8,008 bases of DNA from positions 7,380 to 15,387 of the forward strand of contig DDYQ01000145.1 of NCBI GenBank assembly GCA_002348005.1, in the 5' to 3' direction. Every line of letters begins with the position of its first letter. The first letter of the stretch is position 1. Below, in pieces: positions 1-7,097 of the stretch. Origin of the DNA: Desulfobacteraceae bacterium UBA2230 (GTDB lineage: Bacteria > Desulfobacterota > Desulfobacteria > Desulfobacterales > Desulfosarcinaceae). The notes beneath the pieces were generated by a model. The model did not search any database. It was given only the letters and a program-made list of their open reading frames with translations, and was not told the origin of the DNA. Both the position numbers and the translations under genes were made by a program.

Positions 1-83
1 TCTGCCGCCAGATCGACTGGTATGCCGAACACCGTTTTCGTGAGGGCGGCAAGGCGGATGGGGACAAGCGGGGTTGTTCATGA
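1..83 (+). CDS. C-terminal fragment of an unidentified protein (left-edge partial)
   Basis: Reading frame 3 is open from the left edge for 26 codons (first complete codon at base 3) and stops at TGA 81-83. The peptide begins CRQIDWYAEHRF and ends RGCS. It has a natural-looking mix of charged and aromatic residues and GC-leaning third positions, which is why I read it as the tail of a real gene. It would converge on the Cys-rich gene; the two stops share the palindrome TCATGA (78-83), giving a 6-base tail-to-tail overlap. I do not recognise the family, and 26 residues are too few to exclude a chance open frame. Confidence 0.4.
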   Translation, partial: CRQIDWYAEHRFREGGKADGDKRGCS

Positions 84-668
84 AGCGCCGGGCAGAGCGG
101 GTCTGCGGCCGCATGTCAGCATTCTGTCCTGCCTGAAAGGACGGATCTTTCGACACCACTCCATTGAAGGGGCATCGCCTGCCGACCAGTAGCGAAGCAA
201 CTGATCTAAAACGCGATCGGCGGTTTGCAGCTGATGGGTGATGCGTCGGATATTCAGCGCACTCAGGTTGCCCAATTCGACAAGGTGCCGGTCGCCGCGC
301 GCACGTCGGCCTGCGAAGGTCATCAGCATGGCCAGGAGATCGACGGCGTAGCGGTCGAAGGCGGTGGGCTGGGCCGCCAGTATGGTATTGCAGCAAAAGG
401 CGTAGCAGACCGGCGGCCGGCCGGCCCGCAGCGTGCATCCGCGGTTGCCGAGCCAGCCGCGTTCAGGATGCCACTGGGGATTCTGCCCTGCCTGGAGTCG
501 AACCCTCGCTAAAAAAGGGCTTTCGAGCGATTCCTGGCAATAATCGATCCTGCAGCAGACCGTCGGGCATTTCCGGCAGTGCTCCGCGCAGCGCGTCCGC
601 ATCAGTTCCTGGACGCGGATTTCCAGATTGACGTAGATCTCAATCAATGGTGTCAGTCGATCATCCAT
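78..668 (-). CDS. Small Cys-rich protein, YkgJ-like putative metal or Fe-S cluster binder
   Basis: The protein has 196 residues from the ATG at 668, with 12 cysteines. The N-terminal group is C27-x3-C31-x2-C34-x3-C38-C39-x4-C44. A second group is C78-x9-C88-x3-C92-C93, set in GC-TLRAGRPPVC-YAFCC. The pattern of a Cys-dense knot followed by GC...RP..C resembles the YkgJ family (CxxCxxCC), thought to bind zinc or an Fe-S cluster. C172 and C186 lie in the basic C-terminal tail. There is no signal peptide or membrane segment, so it is probably cytoplasmic. The frame stays open to an ATG at 839, but the added residues are Arg/Ala-rich and unlike a protein start. The ATG at 668 has an AGGGAG upstream, so I prefer it. 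It appears to be transcribed alone. The function is unknown; the family link rests on Cys spacing only. Confidence 0.75.
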   Translation of the reverse strand: MDDRLTPLIEIYVNLEIRVQELMRTRCAEHCRKCPTVCCRIDYCQESLESPFLARVRLQAGQNPQWHPERGWLGNRGCTLRAGRPPVCYAFCCNTILAAQPTAFDRYAVDLLAMLMTFAGRRARGDRHLVELGNLSALNIRRITHQLQTADRVLDQLLRYWSAGDAPSMEWCRKIRPFRQDRMLTCGRRPALPGAS

Positions 669-678
669 ATCAATCCAT

Positions 679-684
679 CTCCCT
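679..684 (-). promoter_or_regulatory. Ribosome binding site for the Cys-rich gene
   Basis: On the minus strand this reads AGGGAG, 10 bases before the ATG at 668. The spacing is slightly long, but this site favours that ATG over the in-frame ATG at 839. Confidence 0.5.
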
Positions 685-695
685 GCGCCGGCGCC

Positions 696-724
696 TAAAT
701 AACGTCGATTCGGCCGCCGTGCAA
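696..724 (-). promoter_or_regulatory. Weak candidate sigma70 promoter for the Cys-rich gene
   Basis: On the minus strand TTGCAC (719-724) is followed after 17 bases by TATTTA (696-701). Each box matches consensus at only three of six positions, but spacing and location are right: a start near 689 would give a leader of about 20 bases containing the AGGGAG. Confidence 0.25.
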
Positions 725-832
725 GTTCCAAAATTAGGAAGGCAGTATGCGCCAAACGCGGCATTCGGCGTGCCCCGTGACTGGCCGGCAGCGCCGTTTC
801 AATGCCCGAATCGTCGCAACCGGCTGTCCCGC

Positions 833-861
833 TTGCCAATTGACGCCGTGGATCCTATTTT
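833..861 (+). promoter_or_regulatory. Candidate sigma70 promoter for the holin-like / J-domain pair
   Basis: TTGCCA (833-838, five of six to TTGACA) is followed by a 17-base spacer and TATTTT (856-861, four of six to TATAAT). The predicted start near 868 leaves a leader of about 30 bases before the ATG at 900. A TTGACG at 840-845 is a better -35 word but has no -10 at a usable distance. Confidence 0.45.
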
Positions 862-887
862 AGGCCGATTTGATTCGGTTCGCTGAA

Positions 888-893
888 GGGAGG
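888..893 (+). promoter_or_regulatory. Strong ribosome binding site fixing the start at 900
   Basis: GGGAGG ends 6 bases before the ATG at 900. The in-frame ATG at 894 directly abuts it and the one at 870 lies upstream of it, so neither can use it. This decides the start of the membrane protein. Confidence 0.75.
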
Positions 894-899
894 ATGGAT

Positions 900-1295
900 A
901 TGCGCGGAATCGTGTTTCGCTGGCTGACGTTGACACTGGCTGTCCTGCTGGCCGCCTATCTCATGGAAGGTATCCGGGTCAGCGGGTTCGGGGCGGCCCT
1001 TGGCGCGGCTGCCATACTGGGCATTCTGAACGCGTTCTTCCGGCCGATCGCCCTGATCCTGACACTGCCGATCAATATCCTGACCCTGGGTCTGTTTACG
1101 TTCGTGATCAATGCCGTGATGCTCAAGATGGCCTCCGGGGTGGTCGGCGGATTCGAGGTGTACGGCTTCTGGACGGCCGTGTTCGGTGCGCTGGTCATCA
1201 GCCTGATCAGCTGGCTGCTCAGTACGTTCATCGGCGACAGCGGCCGGGTGGATGTGATCAATCTGCGGCCCAGAGGGGGCAATCGCTGGGGATAA
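900..1295 (+). CDS. Phage-holin-4_2 type membrane protein (PF04020 family)
   Basis: The protein has 131 residues and is almost wholly hydrophobic, with about four membrane helices near residues 4-23, 28-48, 53-75 and 84-112, and a short polar tail ending RGGNRWG. The order of features is typical of PF04020: a short basic start, a glycine/alanine-rich second helix, LNAFFRPI, then LTLPINILTLGLF and a helix containing an Asn (FVINAVML). Despite the name these are small inner-membrane proteins found in many bacterial chromosomes; their role is unknown and no phage genes are nearby. The start at 900 is chosen from the GGGAGG before it. The stop (TAA 1293-1295) is 7 bases before the next ATG, so the two genes are probably cotranscribed and possibly translationally coupled. 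Confidence 0.9.
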   Translation: MRGIVFRWLTLTLAVLLAAYLMEGIRVSGFGAALGAAAILGILNAFFRPIALILTLPINILTLGLFTFVINAVMLKMASGVVGGFEVYGFWTAVFGALVISLISWLLSTFIGDSGRVDVINLRPRGGNRWG

Positions 1296-1302
1296 GGCGA
1301 CG

Positions 1303-1725
1303 ATGAGCTGGTTGTGGATTATCGTGGGGCTGATTTATCTGGTGTCGCGCATCGATTTGATCCCGGACGTCTTTTTCCCGTGGGGCTGGGTCGATGACGG
1401 CATTGTTCTGTTGCTGATCTACCGCAAGCTGGTTCGCATGGCGCGCCGGGACCGGACCGCCGCCGGCGACCATTTCAACAGCCGGGAGCGGTTCGAGGAT
1501 CAGGGCCGGTCCGATTCGGCCTCCGAAGACCGTGATCCCTACGCAGTGCTTGAGCTGACCCCGCCGGCGGACCAGCAGGAGATCCGCGCCGCATACCTGA
1601 AGCTTGCCAACCAATATCATCCCGACAAAGTGGCCCATCTGGGCAAGGAATTCCAGGAGTTGGCCGAAAAACGCTTCAAGGAGATCCAGCAGGCCTACCA
1701 GCACCTGTCCGGGGGCGGTCGCTGA
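1303..1725 (+). CDS. DUF1232 (YkvA-like) and J-domain fusion, DjlA-like membrane co-chaperone
   Basis: The protein has 140 residues and two domains. Residues 1-45 form a DUF1232 segment: a hydrophobic stretch, then the family signature YLVSRIDLIPD, GWVDDG and LLLIYRKL. Residues about 46-77 are a charged linker. Residues 78-137 are a J domain: DPYAVLEL, a basic helix II (IRAAYLKLANQYHPDKV) with the HPD triad at 106-108, then helices III/IV (FKEIQQAYQHL). J domains stimulate Hsp70 (DnaK) ATPase through HPD, so this probably recruits DnaK to the membrane. DjlA has a comparable order of membrane segment, other domain, then C-terminal J domain; this is a smaller analogue, not an orthologue. The J domain is complete, with no Gly/Phe or zinc-finger region. 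A weak Shine-Dalgarno (AAGG) overlaps the upstream stop codon. Confidence 0.9.
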   Translation: MSWLWIIVGLIYLVSRIDLIPDVFFPWGWVDDGIVLLLIYRKLVRMARRDRTAAGDHFNSRERFEDQGRSDSASEDRDPYAVLELTPPADQQEIRAAYLKLANQYHPDKVAHLGKEFQELAEKRFKEIQQAYQHLSGGGR

Positions 1726-1727
1726 CA

Positions 1728-1754
1728 GCTCCTGGCCAACGCATTGCCTGGAGC
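1728..1754. terminator. Hairpin between convergent genes, possible bidirectional terminator
   Basis: The arms GCTCC-T-GGC (1728-1736) and GCC-T-GGAGC (1746-1754) pair with one central T-T mismatch around a 9-base loop. The structure starts 3 bases after the stop of the J-domain gene and ends 3 bases before the stop of the aldo/keto reductase gene. Neither side has a clear U-tract, so it may act weakly or with Rho, or simply block 3' degradation. Confidence 0.4.
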
Positions 1755-1757
1755 GAT

Positions 1758-2981
1758 TCAACTGAAGGCCTCCAGGGCCTCGCGCATCAAGCGGCCGATG
1801 GGCATACGGCGCGGGCAGCGGCGCTCGGCGTCGCCGTAATCGAGCCGGGCGAGAACGGTGCGCGTTTCCTGCGGCAGGGCGTCGAAGCGCGCACGCGCCC
1901 ATTCGGGACGGCCGTAGCTTTGACAATACATGTGGCAGCGCATGATATCGCCGACCGGCACGTGCTGCGCCAGAGCCGCCTCGCAGATTGCGCCGCATCC
2001 GCCACAGTAGCGGTCGGCCGTGCACTCGGCCAGGCGGGACAGCAGTTTTTGCGAGCCGGCCGATAGCGACCGGCCGTCCGAGGCCGCCGCCGCGTTGGCC
2101 TTGAGGAGCCTGAGGCTGTCCATTTGCGAGCAGATACTGGCGATATGCGGTTGCTCCCAGACGGCTTTCAGTTTGGCCTGCGCATCGGTCAGTCCCTGTT
2201 CCATGAAATGCTTCTGCAAGTCGGGTTCCGGAGAGGCTGAATACCAGGAGGATCCGGCCTGCGTCTTCATCGCCGTCAGTCCGATGCCCGCTTCGGCGCA
2301 GGCTGCCACGGCCGCGTTCATGTGTTCCGAATTCATGTTGCGGTAGTTGTAGCTGAACATGATGCCGTCGATCCAGCCGAGCTGCGCGGCGCCCAGCAGG
2401 CACGCCTCCATGTTGCTGTGCGTGCTGAAGCCGAAGAGGCGGATCTGCTTCCGGGCCTTGGCCGCTTCGGCCCACTTGCGGGTGGCGGTGTTGAGTTCAT
2501 CGATGCCGCGGATGCCGTGTACGAAGTACAGATCGATGTATTCGGTCTGCAACCGTTCCAGCGAGCGGGCAAGCAGCTGGCTCATGCCCTCCGGATCACG
2601 GGCATCCGATTTGGTCACCAGAAAGACGCTGCCGCGATCCTGGGGATTCCTGGCGAAGTACTTGCCGATGCCGGCCTCACTGCCGCTGTGGTAGCAGTCG
2701 GCCGTATCCCAGTAGGTCACCCCCCATTGCAGCGCCTGCTTGAGCAGCAACTGGTTGGCGGCAATATCGAACATCCCGCCCAGGGCCAGTATCGAGACAT
2801 CGACGCCGCTTCGGCCGAAAGGCCGCCGGGGCACCTGGATGGCGTTGGTGTCCGCCGGCGGGTCGCTTTGGGCCAGCGTTGCGCCGAACGCCGACTGGAT
2901 CGCCGCTGACGCGCCCAGTCCTGCAACGCCGGTGAGCTGAAGAAATCGGCGCCGGGAACAGCCGTGGTGGTTGTCGTTCAT
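1758..2981 (-). CDS. Tat-exported aldo/keto reductase with C-terminal Cys cluster
   Basis: The protein has 407 residues. The N-terminus carries a Tat signal: SRRRFLQL (9-16), a hydrophobic stretch, and AFGA near residue 34 as a likely cleavage site. Residues about 51-300 are an aldo/keto reductase barrel. The catalytic tetrad is intact: D92 (WDTAD), Y97, K124 (LVTK) and H155 (YFVHG). The C-terminal part has C320-x5-C326-x2-C329-x3-C333, then C349, C353 and C389, consistent with the 4Fe-4S extension seen in one group of these reductases. Where NADPH-dependent members have a Gly-containing phosphate-binding loop, this reads ICSQMDSLRLLKAN, so cofactor use is uncertain. The start at 2981 is well placed, with AAGGAG (2988-2993) 6 bases upstream. 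It is the last gene of the four-gene operon, 31 bases after the polyferredoxin. The substrate is unknown. A periplasmic reductase fed by Fe-S electrons is my inference. Confidence 0.9.
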   Translation of the reverse strand: MNDNHHGCSRRRFLQLTGVAGLGASAAIQSAFGATLAQSDPPADTNAIQVPRRPFGRSGVDVSILALGGMFDIAANQLLLKQALQWGVTYWDTADCYHSGSEAGIGKYFARNPQDRGSVFLVTKSDARDPEGMSQLLARSLERLQTEYIDLYFVHGIRGIDELNTATRKWAEAAKARKQIRLFGFSTHSNMEACLLGAAQLGWIDGIMFSYNYRNMNSEHMNAAVAACAEAGIGLTAMKTQAGSSWYSASPEPDLQKHFMEQGLTDAQAKLKAVWEQPHIASICSQMDSLRLLKANAAAASDGRSLSAGSQKLLSRLAECTADRYCGGCGAICEAALAQHVPVGDIMRCHMYCQSYGRPEWARARFDALPQETRTVLARLDYGDAERRCPRRMPIGRLMREALEAFS

Positions 2982-3012
2982 GGCATACTCCTTAAATGTG
3001 TCCGTCTGAAGC

Positions 3013-4947
3013 TCAGGAGAGCGTCAGCCGATGCGCGGGGTGGCGCGATTCGTTTTCGGCCGTCACCCGGATCGCCCGCAGACCCTGCACCGGGCATTCA
3101 TGTTCGCAGACTCCGCAACCCACGCAGCGCGCGGGATCCACATAGGGCTGCTGAAGCCGGATGGCGACCTGCACCGTTTCACCGGCCGCCGGGGCCCTCG
3201 CCCACGCGGGACCTGCGGCCAGGACAATCCGGTCCTCCGTATTGGACTGGATCACACGCGGCGGCTGCGCTTTGAACAATACCACATGATCGCCGCCGGC
3301 GAAGCGATCCGTCATCAATTTTTCCGTCACCCGAAGGGCTGCACCGGTACTGTCGCGCACCCTATGCAGTCCGTCCGGCACCTCCTGCAGCACCGTACGG
3401 GTCGTGATGGCCTTGGGGCTCATGGGACAATTCTCCTGGCAGACAATGCAGGGTCGGTCCATGGCCCAGGGCAGGCAGCGGCCGCGATCCACGAAAGCCG
3501 TACCGATGCGCAAGGGACCCCGGGCGGTGAAGTTTCCCCGTCCCATGCGTTCGTCCGGTGTCAGAGGCCGGATGGCGGCCGTCGGGCAGATTCGGCTGCA
3601 CGCCACGCAATTGTGCTGGCAGCCGCTTACGCCGATGCGGAAGTTGAGCACCGGCGTCCAGATTCCTTCCAGACCGGCTTCCATTCCGGCCGGGTGAAGT
3701 ACGTTGGTCGGGCAGACGCGCATGCACTGGCCGCATTTGATACAGCGGCTCAGGAAGTCGGCTTCGGCCAGACTGCCCGGAGGCCGGACAAGGCGCGGGT
3801 CCCAATTGCCGGAGAGGCTGCCGTTGAGCCGTAAAAGCGGTACCACCGCCAATCCGCCGAGGCTCACCGCGACAATGCCGCGACGGGTGAGGTCAGGCAG
3901 GCGTGCTTCGCCGGCGGGTGATGGCCAGGGCTGATAGGCGATGCGGGTATGCCGGCACTGGGCGCGGCAGTTGAGGCACAGCACACACTCGTGAACCTGA
4001 ATGACGCCTGCCGGGGCGCAGGCCCCTTCGCAGTCCGCCTCGCACTGGCCGCAGGCCTTACATCTTTCGGCGGTGCGGCCGATGCGCCACACCGCAAAGC
4101 GGCTGCACAGCGCCAGCAGGGCGCCGGTCGGGCAGATGAAGCGGCAGAAGAAACGCGGTGTCCGGATGCTGAGCAGCACGATCAGCACGAACATCCCGCC
4201 GATCAGGAAGCTGGATTGGGCGGTGCGGTCCGCGCCCCAGATCAGATGCACCGGCCGGTCCGCCCAGGGCAGGAAAGCCAGATTGACGGCGCGCTGGATG
4301 ATCACCAGCGGATCGAGCCATCCGATCTGCAGCGAGGCGGAGAGCCAGCGCGTTTCAGGACCCCACAGATAAGTCAGCGTCAGGGCCGCGATGATCAGCG
4401 CGGCGAGGAAGCGCAGGGGATACTGTCGCACAGGGATCAGCCTGAACGCTGAAAGCAAAATGGCGGTAAGGGCCAGCAGGGCGGACACCGCCCAGACGGT
4501 CCTATGCCCCGAGATGACGCCGCTCAGGAAAAAGTGGAGCAGATCGGCGGCCGCAATCCCTGTCAGAAAAAGCAGCACCCAGTACTTGATGCGTTGCGCC
4601 GGATGAGGCCGGTTGCGCCGCCCGCGCTCGGCCGGCTGGAGGCCACGCTTGCCCATATAGCCCGCAAATTGCTGCACCGCTCCGAGGGGGCAGATCCAGC
4701 CGCAGAAGAAGCGTCCCAGAAAGAACGTCAGCCCCAGGGTCAGCAGGCCCCAGGCCAGACCGGCAAACAGCGTGTGCGTGGCCAGAATTATTCCCAGACC
4801 CACCAGGGGGTCGAGCTGCATCAGCCAGTTGACCGGCCAGCCGCGCAGCTGCCAGAAGCGCTCGCCTGCGCTGGCCGTGAGGCCGAACCAGATCAGCAGG
4901 CCGAAGAAGAAGATTTGGCTGATGCGGCGAACGGTGACGATGCGCAT
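3013..4947 (-). CDS. NapH/NapG-type fused membrane polyferredoxin
   Basis: The protein has 644 residues. The N-terminal part (1-280) is NapH-like: about six membrane helices (near 8-26, 48-76, 121-142, 151-171, 176-196, 244-262) and two C-x3-CP motifs, CGWICP (82-87) and CRFICP (268-273). Two ferredoxin-like Cys sets follow (C296/299/302/306 with C310; C321/324/327/331). At 354-374 a twin-arginine motif, TRRGIV, precedes a hydrophobic segment, as at the start of NapG/MauM proteins. The C-terminal part (about 400-625) has four more sets: C402/405/408/412, C443/447/450/454, C491/500/503/507 and C608/611/614/618. Up to six 4Fe-4S clusters would make an electron wire at the inner membrane. If the internal Tat-like segment is used, the last four sets face the periplasm. 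The ATG at 4947 has GGGAG 9 bases upstream, inside the end of the DUF362 gene, and a 4-base gap suggests coupling. The electron donor is not visible; quinol or cytoplasmic ferredoxin is possible. Confidence 0.9.
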   Translation of the reverse strand: MRIVTVRRISQIFFFGLLIWFGLTASAGERFWQLRGWPVNWLMQLDPLVGLGIILATHTLFAGLAWGLLTLGLTFFLGRFFCGWICPLGAVQQFAGYMGKRGLQPAERGRRNRPHPAQRIKYWVLLFLTGIAAADLLHFFLSGVISGHRTVWAVSALLALTAILLSAFRLIPVRQYPLRFLAALIIAALTLTYLWGPETRWLSASLQIGWLDPLVIIQRAVNLAFLPWADRPVHLIWGADRTAQSSFLIGGMFVLIVLLSIRTPRFFCRFICPTGALLALCSRFAVWRIGRTAERCKACGQCEADCEGACAPAGVIQVHECVLCLNCRAQCRHTRIAYQPWPSPAGEARLPDLTRRGIVAVSLGGLAVVPLLRLNGSLSGNWDPRLVRPPGSLAEADFLSRCIKCGQCMRVCPTNVLHPAGMEAGLEGIWTPVLNFRIGVSGCQHNCVACSRICPTAAIRPLTPDERMGRGNFTARGPLRIGTAFVDRGRCLPWAMDRPCIVCQENCPMSPKAITTRTVLQEVPDGLHRVRDSTGAALRVTEKLMTDRFAGGDHVVLFKAQPPRVIQSNTEDRIVLAAGPAWARAPAAGETVQVAIRLQQPYVDPARCVGCGVCEHECPVQGLRAIRVTAENESRHPAHRLTLS

Positions 4948-4951
4948 GAAT

Positions 4952-5952
<1,001 letters not shown>

Positions 5953-5956
<4 letters not shown>

Positions 5957-6945
5957 GGCGCCGCCTCCCGGACGCGACTCAGCATTCGGGCGGCCAGGTC
6001 GAGGGCCTGTTCGCTGTCGACGGCCTCGTGCACGCCCAGCAGAAAAGGACCATGGGTCAGCACAATTTCGTAGGCGTCCAGAATTTTGATGACGCTCGCC
6101 GCCTGCAGTCCGGCGGGTGGGTCAACCGGCTCACCACCGTATTCGATAAAGTAGGCGGCAAAAGCATCGCGTGCAGCGGCCGCTTCGGCCGGAGAGGAAC
6201 GGCGCGCAAGAAATGCCAGTGCCTCGCCCGCTGCCAGGCGGTACTGGGCCGTGTAGATCCAGTCGAGGCCTTCCAGTCCGAAGGCGTTGGCGGCGATGAG
6301 GGCAATACTGTCGGGAACACGCTCTGCATCGGGGAAGAGCTTGGTTTCAATCAAGTTCTCCTCTTGGACAGGCGTTCGGGCTACAAACGCGCGTGCCGTT
6401 TCGAGCACCGCCGCCGTCATGATATCGGAAGCATCCGCGGCGATGATCTCCACGTAATACCGGCCGTGGACCATGAACAGGCCGTTGGCCGCACGGTAGG
6501 CATCGGCGGTCAGGTCGAGCGTTTCACGTTCGGGGCGTTTCTGGACGCTGAACACCGCGAAGGCGTTGCGGCGGCGCCCCATATCGTAGAGATACCACTC
6601 CAGAAAGGCGCCGTCGGCGCCCCGCTGCGGCGCCAGGCGCCGGGTTGCGAGGGAGACGAAGCCGGCCGCGAGATAGAGTTCGGCCTTGCCGTTGATTTTA
6701 TCGGAAAGCGTCGCGGCATCGTAATTTTCGGGCGGCGTCAGGGGTTGGAGACCCAAAGCCGCGAAATCGATGGCGGCCGACTCGCCGGAACGCGCTCCGG
6801 CGAGCGCATCCGGCCGCTCCTGCCAAGCGCCCGGATCATAGCGGTGCTGGACGAGCAGCAGTGTCACCGCAATGCCCGCCAATACCAAGAGCAGCATCAG
6901 GCTCAATCGGCGCTCCGCAGTTGAGGGGTGGGTCGGGGCAGGCAT
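5953..6945 (-). CDS. DUF6599 family membrane-anchored protein
   Basis: The protein has 330 residues from the ATG at 6945. A single hydrophobic segment at about 14-32, after ERR, is an uncleaved anchor or signal, so the rest should be periplasmic. The family-like features are ENYDAATLSDKINGKAELYL (73-92), FLEWYLYDMGRRRNAFAVFS (114-133) and HGRYYVEI (160-167). No catalytic or metal-binding motif is visible and the mature part has no cysteine. The function is unknown. The ORF extends to a TTG at 7005, but that has no good Shine-Dalgarno, whereas 6945 has GGAG 5 bases upstream. It is the first gene of the operon and overlaps the DUF362 start by four bases (ATGA). It could be a structural or substrate-binding partner of the redox proteins; that is inference from context. 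Confidence 0.85.
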
Positions 6946-6950
6946 GATGG

Positions 6951-6954
6951 CTCC
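6951..6954 (-). promoter_or_regulatory. Ribosome binding site supporting the 6945 start
   Basis: On the minus strand GGAG ends 5 bases before the ATG at 6945. This supports a 330-residue DUF6599 protein over the longer TTG-start version. Confidence 0.5.
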
Positions 6955-6967
6955 GTTCACGTTTGCA

Positions 6968-6995
6968 ATTACAGGTGACGGGACCACTCTATCAT
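6968..6995 (-). promoter_or_regulatory. Candidate promoter of the four-gene redox operon
   Basis: On the minus strand ATGATA (6990-6995, four of six to TTGACA), a 16-base spacer and TGTAAT (6968-6973, five of six to TATAAT). The predicted start near 6961 gives a short leader that still holds the GGAG. No operator-like inverted repeat stands out beside it, so regulation is not visible. Confidence 0.3.
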
Positions 6996-7045
6996 TAATG
7001 CGCAATGGTTACCAGGTCAGGCGGGCAGGTGCCGGATGCGCGCCA

Positions 7046-7078
7046 CCGGGGGGCATTGTTTTGAAGAATCCCCCACGG
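7046..7078 (-). terminator. GC-rich hairpin downstream of the GGDEF gene
   Basis: Read on the minus strand: CCG, bulged T, GGGGG, ATT, a 9-base loop, AAT, bulged G, CCCCC, CGG. That is 11 base pairs with two single-base bulges, starting about 20 bases after the stop of the response regulator gene. No U-tract follows, so it is not a textbook intrinsic terminator, but its place between two minus-strand units fits termination or transcript-end protection. Confidence 0.45.
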
Positions 7079-7097
7079 ACCGGCGGGTATCTGACAA

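Noticed and set aside
494..504. Minus-strand GGTTCGACTCC, an exact match to the tRNA T-loop (B-box) consensus
   Set aside because: The flanking bases do not form the five-pair T stem (only two pairs), no acceptor, D or anticodon arms are found around it, and it lies inside the Cys-rich coding sequence.
669..839. Upstream extension of the Cys-rich gene to an ATG at 839
   Set aside because: The added 57 residues are low in protein-like character and would cover a candidate promoter; the ATG at 668 has a Shine-Dalgarno.
900..1295. Prophage remnant suggested by the phage-holin family name
   Set aside because: PF04020 proteins are common chromosomal membrane proteins, and no lysis, structural or integrase gene lies nearby.
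1258..2475. 405-codon open frame on the minus strand overlapping the aldo/keto reductase and the J-domain gene
   Set aside because: It runs out of frame through the clear reductase and antisense to the DUF1232-J gene. Its translation is Arg/Gly/Ala-rich with no domain, typical of a shadow frame in GC-rich DNA.
3031..3834. 267-codon open frame on the plus strand
   Set aside because: It is antisense to the Cys-motif region of the polyferredoxin; the translation is His/Arg-rich and unstructured.
6946..7005. TTG start at 7005 for the DUF6599 gene
   Set aside because: It is a rare start codon without a good Shine-Dalgarno, and it would place 20 unremarkable residues before the membrane segment; the ATG at 6945 has GGAG at proper spacing.
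7001..7016. Sigma54-like TGGTAACCATTGC upstream of the redox operon
   Set aside because: The GG and GC elements are 8 bases apart instead of the 10 required between them.
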